Assembly (NCBI GenBank): GCA_950295325.1
Contig: OX485809.1
Location: forward strand, 7,440,001 to 7,504,000
Source of the DNA: Polytrichum commune
Taxonomy: Eukaryota > Streptophyta > Polytrichopsida > Polytrichales > Polytrichaceae
Reading direction: 5' to 3'
Length of the DNA stretch: 64,000 nt
Under the pieces are notes generated by a model that did not search any database, was not told the DNA's origin, and worked only from the letters and a program-made list of their open reading frames with translations. Position 1 is the first letter of the stretch. Each line of letters begins with the position of its first letter. The position numbers and the translations under genes are program-made. Below, piece by piece: positions 37,636 to 48,620 of the stretch.

Positions 37636-40600
37636 AAAGTTGAAGGCATTTTAATAAATGAAGAAATTTGGCCAAGCCCTTTCAACATTCACACAAGCAT
37701 CGTACACATGCAATTCAGCTCCCTACGTCTATTGATTTGTAGGTCATTGACAACATTACCAGAGGCATTGGGGAACTTGACTTCTTTGAAAGCCCTCGAT
37801 TTGTCCAATTGTTCGAGCCTGACAACATTACCGGAGGGATTGGTGAACTTGACTTCTTTGACAACCTTTGATTTGTCTCTATGTTCGAGCCTGACAACAT
37901 TACCGGCAGAATTGGGGAACATGACTTCTTTGAAAGCCCTCGATTTGTCCGATTGTTCGAGCCTGACAACATTACCCGAGGGATTGGGGAACCTGAGTTC
38001 TTTGACAACCCTCAATTTGTTTCGTTGTTCGAGCTTGACAACATTACCCGAGGGATTAGGGAACTTGAGTTCTTTGACAACCCTCAATTTGAAATATTGT
38101 TGGAGCTTGACAACATTACCAGAGGGATTGGGGAACTTGACTTCTTTGACAACCCTCGATTTGTCTTTTTGTTCGAGCCTGACAACATTACCGGCGGGAT
38201 TGGAGAACTTTACTTCTTTGACAACCCTCGATTTGTCTTTTTGTTCGAGCCTGACAACATTACCGGAGGGATTGGGGAACTTGACTTCTTTGACAACCCT
38301 CGATTTGTCCGATTGTTCGAGCCTGACAACATTACCGGAGGGATTGGGGAACTTGACTTCTTTGACAACCCTCGATTTGTCTTTTTGTTCGAGCCTGACA
38401 ACATTACCGGCGGGATTGGAGAACTTTACTTCTTTGACAACCCTCGATTTGTCTTTTTGTTCGAGCCTGACAACATTACCGGCGGGATTGGAGAACTTTA
38501 CTTCTTTGACAACCCTCGATTTGTATTTTTGTTCGAGCCTGACAACATTACCCGAGGGATTGGGGAACTTGACTTCTTTGGCAACCCTCACTTTGAGACG
38601 TTGTTCGAGCTTGACAATATTACCGGAGGGATTCGAGAACTTAACTTCTTTGACAACCCTCAATTTGTCAGAATGTTCGAGCGTGACAACATTACCGACG
38701 GGATTGGGGAACTTGAGTTCTTTGACAACCCTCAGTTTGTTCCATTGTGAGAGCATGACAACATTACCGGAGGGATTGGGGAACTTGACTTCTTTGACAA
38801 CCCTCGATTTGTCCGATTGTTCGAGCCTGACAACATTACCGGAGGGATTGGGGAACTTGACTTCTTTGACAACCCTTGATTTGTCCCATTGTTGGAGCAT
38901 GACAGCATTACCGGAGGAATTGGGGAACTTGACTTCTTTGACAACCCTCGATTTGTCCGATTGTTCGAGCCTGACAACATTACCGGAGGGATTGGGGAAC
39001 TTGACTTCTTTGACAACCCTCGATTTGTCTTTTTGTTCGAGCCTGACAACATTACCGGCGGGATTGGGGAACTTGACTTCTTTGACATTCTTCGATTTGT
39101 GCAAATGTTCGAGCCTGACAATATTACCGGCGGGATTGGGGAACCTAACTTCTTTGAAAGCCCTCGATTTGTTCGATTGTTCGAGCCTGACAACATTACC
39201 GGAGGGATTGGGGAACTTGACTTCTTTGACAACCCTTGATTTGTCCCATTGTTGGAGCATGACAGCATTACCGGAGGGATTGGGGAACTTGACTTCTTTG
39301 ACAACCCTCGATTTGTCCGATTGTTTGAGCCTGACAACATTACCGGAGGGATTGGGGAACTTGACTTCTTTGACAACCCTCGATTTGTCCGATTGTTCGA
39401 GCCTGACAACATTACTGGAGGGATTGGGGAACTTGACTTCTTTGACAACCCTTGATTTGTCCCATTGTGAGAACATGACAACATTACTGGCGGGATTGGA
39501 GAACCTAACTTCTTTAAAAGCCCTCGATTTGTCGGATTGTTCGAGCCTGACAACATTACCGGAGGGATTGGGGAACTTGACTTCTTTGACAACCCTTGAT
39601 TTGTTCCATTGTGAGAGCATGACAACATTAGCGGAGGGATTGGGGAACTTGACTTCTTTGACAACCCTCTGTTTGTTCGATTTTTCAAGCATGACAACAT
39701 TACTGGCGGGATTGGGGAACTTGACTTCTTTGACAACCCTTGATTTGTCCTATTGTAAGAGCATGACAACATTACCGGCGGAATTGGGGACCTTAACTTC
39801 TTTGACAATCCTCGGTTTGTGCAGCTGTTCGAGCCTAACAACATTACCGGTGGCATTAGGGAACTTGAGTTCTTTGACAACCCTTGATTTGTCAAAATGT
39901 TTGAGCCTGACAATATTACCGGCGGAATTGGTAACCTTAACTTCTTTGACATTCCTCGGTTTATCCAGATGTTCGAGCCTAACAACATTACCGGCGGGAT
40001 TACGGAACTTGAGGTCTTTGACAACCCTCGATTTGTCTCTTTGTTCGAGCCTGAAAACATTACCAGCGGGATTACGGAACTTGAGTTCTTTGACAACCCT
40101 CAAATTGTACAAATGTTCGAGTCTGACAACATTACCAAAGGGATTGGTGAACTTGACTTCTTTGACAACCCTTGATTTGTCCGATTGTTCGAGCATGACA
40201 ACATTACCGGCAGAATTGGGGAACTTGACTTCTTTGACAATCCTCGATTTGTCTTTTTGGTCGTGCCTGACAACATTACCAGAGGGATTGGGAAACCTCA
40301 TTTTTTTGACAACCCTCAAGTTGTTCGATTGTTCAAGCCTGACAACGTTACCCGAGGGATTAGTGAACTTGAGTTCTTTGACATTCCTCAATTTGTCCAA
40401 ATGTTCGAGCCTGACAACATTACCGGAGGGATTGGGGAACTTGAGTTCTTTGACAACCCTCAATTTGAAACGTTGTTCGAGCTTGACAACATTACCGGAG
40501 GGATTGGGGAACTTGGGTTCTTTGAGAACCCTCAATTTGAAACGTTGTTCGAGCTTGACAACATTACCAGAGGGATTGGAGAACTTGACATTTTTGACAA

Positions 40601-41232
40601 CCCTTGATTTATCCCATTGTGAGAGCATGACAACATTACTTGAGGGATTGGGAAACCTCACTTTTTTGACAACTCTCTCTTTGTTCGATTGTTCGAGCCT
40701 GACAACTTTACCCGAGGGATTAGGGAACTTGAGTTCTTTGACAACCCTCAATTTGTCCAAATGCTCGAGCATGACAACATTACCGGAGGGATTGGGGAAC
40801 TTGACTTCTTTGACAACCCTCAATTTGTCAGAATGTTCGAGCGTGACAACATTACCGACGGGATTGGGGAACTTGAGTTCTTTGACAACCCTCAATTTGT
40901 CCAAATGCTCGAGCATGACAACATTACCGGAGGGATTGGGGAACTTGACTTCTTTGACAACCCTCAATTTGTCAAAATGTTCGAGCCTGACAACATTACC
41001 GGAGGGATTGGGGAACTGGACTTCTTTGACAATCCTTGATTTGTCCCATTGTGAGAGCATGACAACATTACCGGAGGGATTGGAAAACTTGACTTCTTTG
41101 ACAACCCTCCGTTTGTTCGATTGTTCAAGCATGACAACATTACGGGCGGGATTGGGGAACGTGACTTCCTTGAAAGCCCTCGATTTGTCCGATTGTTCAA
41201 GCCTGACAACATTACCGGAGGGATTGGGAATT
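37636..41232 (+). CDS. Right PNL gene, exon 3: giant LRR array
   Basis: An acceptor (ATATTCCAG) precedes 37636 after a 241-bp intron. The frame reads K-V-E-G-I, then about 49 LRRs of 24 residues from about 37715, consensus L-x-x-L-x-x-L-x-L-x-x-C-x-x-L-x-x-L-P. It stops at 41233-41235 after a one-base deletion near 41227. Predicted product about 2,123 residues (581+343+1199), far longer than typical NLRs. The near identity of repeats implies recent expansion or conversion. LRRs in this family bind ligands or guard proteins and hold the NB-ARC off. The stop could be a true mutation, a natural shorter end, or a sequencing error in a repeat. Confidence 0.85.
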
Positions 41233-42700
41233 TGACTTCTTGGACATTCCTCCATTTGCCCAAATGTTCGAGCCTGACTACATTACCGGCGGGATTGGGG
41301 AACTTGACTTCTTTGACAACCCTTTGTTTGTTCGATTGTTCGAGCATGACAACATTAGTGGCGGGATTCCGGAACTTGACTTCTTTGACAACCCTTGATT
41401 TGTCCCATTGTGAGAGCATGACAACATTACCGGCGGAATTGGGGACCTTGACTTCTTTGACAACCCTTGATTTGTCTTTTTGTTTGAGCCTGACAACATT
41501 ACTGGCGGGATTAAGGAACTTGACTATTTTGACAACCCTCAATTTGTCGTGTTGTTCAAGCCTGACAACATTACCGGAGGGATTGGGGAACTTGACTTCT
41601 TTGACAACCCTCGATTTGTCTTTTTGTTCGAGTCTGACAACATTACCGGAGGGATTGGGGAACTTGACTTCTTTGACAACCCTCAATTTGTCCCATTGTG
41701 AAAGCATGACAACATTACTGGAGGGACTCGGGAACTTAACTTCTTTGACATTCCTCGATTTGTCCAAATGTTCGAGCCTAACAACATTACCAGCGGAATT
41801 CGGGAACTTGAATTCTTTGACAACCCTCAATTTGTCCAAATGTTCGAGCCTGACAACATTACCGGAGGGATTGGAGAACTTGACTTCTTTGACATTCCTT
41901 GATTTGTCCAAATGTTCGAGCCTGACTACATTACCGGCGGGATTGGGGAACTTGACTTCTTTGACAAACCTCCGTTTGTTCGATTGTTCGAGCATGACAA
42001 CATTACCGGCGGGATTGAAGAACTTGACTTCTTTGACAACCCTTGATTTGTCCCATTGTGAGAGCATGACAACATTACCGGAGGGATTGGAAAACTTGAC
42101 TTCTTTGACATTCCTCGATTTGTCTCTTTGTTCGAGCGTGACAACATTACCGGAGGGATTGGGGAACCTAACTTCCTTGAAAACCCTCGATTTGTCCGAT
42201 TGTTCAAGCCTGACAACATTACTGGAGGGATTGGGGAACCTGACTTCCTTGAAAACCCTCGATTTGTCCGATTGTTCAAGCCTGACAACATTACCGGAGG
42301 GATTGGGGAACTTGACTTCTTTGACAACCCTCAATTTGTTCCATTGTGAAAGCATGACAACATTACCAGAGGGATTGGGGAATTTAACTTCTTTGACATT
42401 CCTCGATTTGTCTTTTTGTTCGAGCCTGACAACATTACCGGAGGGATTGGGGAACTTGACTTCTTTGACATTCCTCTATTTGTATAAATGTTCGAGCCTG
42501 AGTACATTACCGGCGGGATTGGGGAACTTGATTTCTTTGACAACCCTCCGTTTGTTCGATTGTTCGAGCATAACAACATTACTGGCGGGATTGGGGAACT
42601 TGATTTTTTTGACAACCCTCTGTTTGTTCGATTGTTCAAGCATGACAACATTACCGGCGGGATTGGGGAACTTGAGTTCTTTGACAACCCTCAACAATGC
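41233..42700 (+). pseudogene. Out-of-frame continuation of right LRR array
   Basis: About 20 more LRRs of the same type stay open in the next frame up to the stop at 42714-42716. Restoring one base at about 41227 would join them to the exon. The array ends in CTCAACAATGC followed by GTATGAATAC, which resembles a splice donor, so the original gene may have had a further exon that is not recognisable downstream. Confidence 0.75.
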
Positions 42701-42946
42701 GTATGAATACTTATGAAAGTAGACGGCATTACCTAAAATATTATAAAATACACATACTAAATCAGCACACTAAATTTAAGTGTCATTTTAGAATGACAAA
42801 GACAATTTCAAATTGTGAGTCACAAAAAGTATAACCTCAGTGCTAGTGAGGGTTTTGTAATATTTTTGACTTCCAAGTTAATTACTTGTTTTATTGACAG
42901 TTTCACTTTGATAATGAAACCCCAGTCAATTGCTTATTTATTCAAT
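42701..42946. other. No gene recognised
   Basis: AT-rich sequence between the LRR array and a CACTA-type terminus. No counterpart beyond the left array. Confidence 0.5.
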
Positions 42947-45805
42947 CACTATAAGAAAACGTTGTTTTTTGCGATGTCAAAAAAAACGTCTGTGCGCATT
43001 CGCTTTGACATGGAAGTTCTTCTCTAGGACGTCACCTAAAATCCGTCATGTCAGACAGGGAAAAAACGCGGTGTGGACATGTGAAAACATGTTGAATTTC
43101 AGCACGTTTTTATGTGACGTCAGATAAAACATGGTGTTCCATGTTGTCCACGCACAGACACGTGGAGGGCACCTGGACGCCACGCAAGCAAGTTTTTTGC
43201 GGGCAGTGCCACGTCGTGAGTTTTTTCATTCGTTCCATTGCTGACGTGGATTGCCGCGTGGATGCTTTTCAAATGACGTGGACTGCGAGGTTTGTGACGT
43301 GTCATTCACTGTTGCTAATGTGGAAAGTGCGTGACGTGGCGATGTGTGGTTTCGCCAACATCGTCTGCGACACGAAGATGTCACATGAGACATCTTGCTC
43401 GACGGGGGTATTTATTTTTTAGTTTTGTTGAGGTGATGCATTGTTTTCTTGGACGGTCTTGTGACAGTAGGATGTTCTGTGAGACATCATATTGGGCATT
43501 ACGAATTCTTCGGATGTGTTGTGGGCAAAAACAGTGCGGGTTTATTCATGATGATGTCGTTTACAAGCTTAGCCCGCCTTGCTGTGGATGCTTGCCTCAA
43601 ACTCTCAAACACGTTACTGACATGAAGCTGTTTGGCTATTAGGACAACCAATTCTGAGATGCTCGTCACTTAGGGCATCTACGGGAATAAACATCGACGT
43701 CACGTGTTGCACCAGAACGCCGGAACAGACATAAAGAACATAACGAACAATTGTACTCCAAGACTTTGCAAATCATGAAATGCAATGTATTGATATTGGA
43801 AAATGTTGCCATCCTACAGGTCACATTTACACATCAAACGGAATTCAAACAAAAATTTAAACATTATGCATGATCGCGGTTTCAATGTCTACAGCGTCAA
43901 TTCTAGTCCTGCATGACTACGTTGAGGAATCGAGAGCACTCGAACGGATAGCCGCAGCGTCATTGATGTCGTCCACTCATTTCTTCTTCTGTGTCTGTGT
44001 CTTCGTGCTAGTTCCCACCTGCCCCATCCCACCGCCATTTACAAAACCACATGACGTCTATTAGTGGTGATCCAAAACATCACACGGGATCACATGGTTG
44101 AAGTAACTACATACGAGTCCTCCTCACTCCTCCTGCATGCTAGCAAGCAATGTAGGCATACAAACACAAGTTCTCTCACCTTCGCAAGAATTTGGGGAGG
44201 TTTAGGCAAACCAACCGCTTTGGGTGCACCGAGTTTGGCCATTGTTGATTTTGCTTGTGCACTTCTACCCACACAGCGAGGTCGGCCGGCTGACTCCTCC
44301 GGTACGGGCACATCATCCTGCCACAACATCACACATCAGTTCTCATTGGTTTCAGCTGATGTCCACACGTGTCTGCTAACATTGCAGTCTGTCAAGGCAA
44401 ACGTCCAAGCAAATGTGCTTCTCGACATCTCGGATGGCACGATGAACAACATGCTAGACGAAAACATGAAAGAAAACTCGAAGAGGCAACGAGGAGAGGG
44501 TTTCGTGTATGTCAGGTATTCATGCGGCTTACTCATTGTTACCTGCTCCAGAGACACAATCTCTTCAGGCACGTCCGCAACGCCGGATATCTCGGGGTGT
44601 CCCTCCTTACCGTCCTCCATGGCTTGCACTGGCACTTCCTCATTCGTGGGCTCCACATGGTCATCAACTACGGGTGTCTCCGTCAATTTCTTCCCCTCTT
44701 CAAGTATATCCTCAATAATAGACGCAATAATATGTTGACTGCTGGTCTGCACTCCTTGGACGTCTGGAGCAGCATCGGTCGCAGCATCCTCAGCCACGTC
44801 GCTGGGAACATGAACCACGGACGCCAAGCGCATGTCCGCACCGCCCATGACGCTCAAACCAACAGTGGGAGGTTGTTTCTGTGCCAACATTGTCAACTCG
44901 ACCGTCGTGGACATCAATGCCGAAGTGTCATGCATCTTCACGGAGGATGAGGGTTCCGTCGTATCGTCGATGGGAGTCGGGAGTTTCTGACCTTGATTCT
45001 GAAGAATCATCCGCATCATGTCCTCCATGCGTTTGTGCGACGCTGCGACATTCTCGCCAAGGCGTGTGATGCTGCCCTCCAAATCCGTCATTCGAGTGCG
45101 CATCGCCTCAATTTCGGAGCCATGATCGGGACGCACTTTGCATTTTTCATCCTGTATCCGTTGATACTCTTTTGCAACCTCGGCATCAACCTCCGCATCG
45201 TAGGGTGCCCTGTTTTTCAACATCGTCTGCAACAAACAACAAAGGCATTTCGGATTGAACACGACATCAAACATTAGAATGTAAAAGGTGCAGGCCCTGT
45301 GAATGTCTTATAACGAACATGCTTAACATATCCAACCATCTGAAAGCTCTAAAGTGACATTGCCAACTCGGCAGACGTCTAAGTGCACGTTTTCACAGAC
45401 ATCTTTTGTCGACATTGACGTTGTCAGGGATATGAGCCGTCATAGATAGATAATATTTATGTCAGCATCAACATGCGGTGTCAACATAGACATTCTTGCA
45501 GACTTACCAGGTGGGACACGACCTCCCTTTCAATTGCTTTCATTTGTGTTGTGGTCGACCCTTTCCCTTTTGAGATTGAGCGCATGTGCTCAGACTTCGC
45601 GTGTGCAGCCTCAGTGGCGCGCATAGCTACAAGTGTCTTCCAATGCTCTGCATCCACATCCGCTGGTTTCCCCGCATTGTTGTCTATGAGCTGGTTCAGT
45701 CTCCACCGGGTGTTGATGAGGGGAAAAGCTATTTTGCGAGCGGTGAGCAGTGAGCGGTGAGCGGTAAGTTTTGTAGAATATTGAAATTTTGTGTGGTGAA
45801 ACATG
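42947..45805 (-). mobile_element. EnSpm/CACTA-like element remnant
   Basis: The terminus CACTATAAGAAAACG at 42947-42961 has a classical CACTA start, followed by about 400 bp rich in ACGTC and GACGT motifs, like the subterminal repeats of this superfamily. Minus-strand coding remnants lie inside. The matching far end was not found, so the right boundary is set at the start of the last coding remnant and is uncertain; the element may be truncated. Confidence 0.5.
44090..45804 (-). pseudogene. EnSpm/Ptta-type transposase-associated ORF remnant
   Basis: Three minus-strand pieces. 45804-45481 reads AEHWKTLVAMRATEAAHAKS, similar in style to the W-x-x-L...K-x-N-R segment of plant transposase_24-type proteins. 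45274-44544 holds a helical stretch (RMTDLEGSITRLGENVAASH) followed by an acidic low-complexity tail. 44317 onward reads DDVPVPEESAGRPRCVGR, joinable through a phase-0 donor (CAG/GTAACA) and a good acceptor (TTGTGGCAG). No complete gene is present. Family assignment rests on style and on the CACTA terminus, not on a search. Confidence 0.4.
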
Positions 45806-45929
45806 CCCTATGACCGCGGTGTAAAGCTAAATATTGAAATATTTATTGATAAAAATAACCTATAACCGTGGTTGAGGAACCTATAACCATGGTTGAGGAA
45901 CCTATACTATATTTGCTTGCACATTCTCT

Positions 45930-46300
45930 TATAAGGTTTGTAGGTTGGGAATGGGTCTCGGATGGTTACAGGTTGTCATTTGAGGTGGACTAAGTCCCAC
46001 TTGGAGAAGGCCTGGGATCCGAGGCCTCGTGGCTGTGGTATCATTTCAGATTGGATATAAGGTTTAATTTGTAGGTTGGGAATGGGTCTCGGATGGTTAC
46101 AGGTTGTTATTTGAGGTGGATGAAGTCCCACTGGGAGAAGGCCTCGGACCCGAGGCCTCATGGCTTGAGCCCCTACATTCTGATTGTGTTTAAAGGGTGT
46201 GGTTTCTGGGTGGGTCTCGTCATTTCAAGTGGATTGGCTACTTTGCAGGAGGCCTCGGATCCGAGGTTTGTTGGCCTTGGGGTTTGCTGTCTGATTTGAG
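45930..46300. repeat. Degenerate tandem repeat carrying the 18-bp palindrome
   Basis: Units of about 110-130 bp (GTAGGTTGGGAATGGGTCTC recurs at 45940 and 46072). Each has a version of GGCCTCGGATCCGAGGCC near 46009, 46140 and 46251, with one to several changes. The flanks are unrelated to those of the 50-55 kb array. Confidence 0.75.
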
Positions 46301-46304
46301 GTGA

Positions 46305-46386
46305 AGTTTATGGTTTCAGGTTGAATGTAGGCATGCCATGTTTGGGTTTCATGTTTAGCTACATTCAACCTGACTCCATAAATTTG
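46305..46386. repeat. Inverted repeat with perfect 15-bp core
   Basis: TCAGGTTGAATGTAG (46316-46330) pairs exactly with 46359-46373. Pairing extends outward to about 32 bp with few mismatches. Confidence 0.75.
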
Positions 46387-46387
46387 A

Positions 46388-46987
46388 AATCGAATCATTG
46401 GTTTCAATTTGGGTCTCGACATGCCCAATGGCTTAGATTTCATGTTCGGTCTCGGCATGGCCACTTTGGACAAGGCCTAGGGATTTTATGTTTAGAATTT
46501 AGTGTTGTTGGTGTACACTTTAGTGAACTTGTAGACCATTGTGTAATATAGGTGTGCACCTCATATCATTGTTGAACATACTCATGCAGAGATATTAGTA
46601 AAGACACTTGAATGCCACGTTTCATGAGGTGACAGTAATGGTTTAGGGTCATTTATTCAAACCAGCATTCGCCTAAAATCGCAAGCAATCATTGAAAAAG
46701 TGTATGAAAACCATAATAGAAGAATAGTGGAAACCCTTAAAGAAACATGAGAATGGTATGAACTAATACGCCGATTATGGAAGTAAGTGATGAACAATAA
46801 AATTATTCGTTAACTCAAACGTTAACAAGAAACCAAGTGGTGTTCGAAAATATTTTAAACAATATCCCATAAACTCCGAAAGTAATACACATACAATGAA
46901 TTCCATGCGGAATGAGTGCATAAAATGAAAAACCAACGGAAGAAAAAACGGTATATTAGATAGTACACAGACATACACATGAAGTTA
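46388..46987. other. No gene recognised
   Basis: Short frames only. Weak repetition of GGTCTCG...CATG motifs to about 46480, then ordinary AT-rich sequence. Confidence 0.5.
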
Positions 46988-47481
46988 TTACATCAAATCC
47001 GAATCACTATGATCACCTGATGATGAAGACATTCTAGAATCACTAATATTTGAATCAGAGGAGGCATGACCATCAGATTCTAAAGCTTCTATATCCAAAA
47101 CTCTAAAACTCTTCCCGGACGATATTTAGATGTAGAAGTCTGATAAAAACCTCCAGCTAGTTGATTAGCAATATCATTTGCATATGTAAGAAGTTGCCAA
47201 GACTTTGGAGGGCTGGGATTGAATTTAGGGTCACAAAAAAAAGGCCGGTGAATAGGATAGCTCAATTTATCGCATCTGCAAATGCCAATGGTACCATGTT
47301 CATAACTCAACTTTAGAAGAAATCACAACAAAAAACATAACACTAGTAAGAGAATTTTTATGGACCATACTCACTTAGTAAAGCGAGATCTTTTCACAAT
47401 CCTCTCAACGGGGATATCTTCACCCTCATGATCCTCTAAAGTAGTGACACGGTCTTCAATAGTGACTGCAGAGGCTGCTCT
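46988..47481 (-). pseudogene. Decayed spliced coding remnant with acidic C-terminus
   Basis: Minus strand. An exon (about 47481-47380) reads VTIEDRVTTLEDHEGEDIPV. A GTGAGT donor and an acceptor (TTCTAAAGTTGAG) follow, then an exon reading YEHGTIGICRCDKLSYPIHR from about 47305. An 8-bp direct duplication (47097-47104 and 47105-47112, AAAACTCT) shifts the frame. Without it the frame runs through a Ser/Asp-rich tail (SDSNISDSRMSSSSGDHSDS) to a stop at 46988. The family is not recognised; it may be a host gene fragment or part of a transposon. Confidence 0.4.
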
Positions 47482-47886
47482 AGAGATAAATCAATGGAGC
47501 AAGTAAGGCCTCAAAAATATCAACATCAGCCTCTAATGCCGCAATGTGACGGTGCACATTGCGGCATGCATGAATGGAAGATCCTACAAATAAAGAAGTT
47601 GGAAAAACTTAGTGCAAAAACCACAATAAATTTTCAGAGCAAAAAAATATTAACCATTAACCAACTAAAATGGAAGATTACAAAGACATACCGGTCGATG
47701 CCGTGCAATCTAGAATAATATCCCATGGGGAGCTACATGCTTCAATTAGCATTTGCATTAGAAACACGGACTTTTCACGAGGCCCTCGCCATGGTGTGGA
47801 TCCATTAGTTAGCTAGTCCTCACGAGAGACCAATGTGAACCCTTTGAGTGGTCCACCACTCTGCGGGATCACTTTTAGTTAGAATG
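47482..47886. other. No gene recognised
   Basis: Short frames and no domain. It includes an imperfect inverted TGCCGCAATGTG/CACATTGCGGCA pair at about 47540-47565. Confidence 0.45.
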
Positions 47887-48620
47887 TTAGCATTAAAAGT
47901 TAGAATTGATAGGGAATTTAGGGAAAATTAGTTCATTTAGCATTTAGCCTAGAAGAAGGAAGGTCAAAATGAAACTAAGTAGTGCTAGAAGATAGCAAAG
48001 TAGAAAAAATGTGCTAGCTAGTAAAAACAACTAGCTAAGCAAATATTAGTAGATGCTAGTTATTAAGCAAATGTTAGTAGATGCTAGCTAAGCAAGTGTT
48101 AGTTTATTAGTTAGTGTGAGGCACACAAGACTATTGGAGGTGTTTTACGTAAGAAGATAAAATCGGCGTGAAGAATTTTGAAGACAAAAAAGAAAGAGAG
48201 CAAGGGGGATACTTGCCCACTTGCCCCCTTGCCAACTCGATGGCGGAAAAATTAGAAAGATTTCTAAAGGTTTTTTGTCGGAGCCACCTCGGCGAGAGGG
48301 TGGCAACCTCAACCGGGAAAACCCCCGAGCCAAAATTTCGGGAAAGGGTTTGAAAAATGGATCCGGTGGAGGAGGGGTCCAACCCTTTTGTGAGAGGGTT
48401 TAAAAACCCCTCCTTCCACCTTGTAGCTCTCTCTTTTTCTCTAGTTTTTGGGCGAAGCCCTGCTTCAATGTAGTTAGGAAAAAATCCTTTAGCATGTATT
48501 CTCAATGGTCTAAAAGAAAGGCTTGAGAACCTCCTCTACTCTCTCTCTCCTAGTTAGGTTGTGTGTTTATTAACACACCAACAAAATTATTCCTTCTTTT
48601 GTAGAGGTAGGTTGGATGGT
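47887..48620 (+). other. LTR-like or retroelement-derived sequence, unclassified
   Basis: Starts with TGTTAGCATTAAAAGTTAG, carries 30-bp tandem motifs (ATTAGTAGATGCTAG) at 48040-48115, and a TTTAAAAACCCC TATA-like box near 48398 followed by a pyrimidine-rich stretch, as in LTR promoters. Neither the partner LTR nor any domain was found. Confidence 0.25.

Larger units (their letters stand above)
25730..42700. repeat. Right arm of large inverted duplication
   Basis: Mirror of 1478-16055. Arm-specific differences: one extra 366-bp unit, a hAT insertion (27164-28266), about twice as many LRRs, and no CACTA-like insertion. The inner part (25730-27160, 28275-29360) differs from the left arm by several percent, while about 30550-37420 is nearly identical. 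Confidence 0.9.

Noticed and set aside
37689-41255. Long minus-strand frames over the right LRR array (667, 454 and 501 codons) as genes
   Set aside because: They are shadows of a 72-bp repeat coding for LRRs on the plus strand; their repeated sequence has no known family and both strands show the same periodicity.
44064-44950. Plus-strand frames of 224 and 193 codons
   Set aside because: Opposite-strand shadows of the GC-rich transposase-like remnant, which has splice signals on the minus strand.
45920-45945. Possible right terminus of the CACTA element (TTCTCTTATAAGG)
   Set aside because: It lacks the final TAGTG needed to mirror CACTATAAGAAAA, and no target duplication is present.
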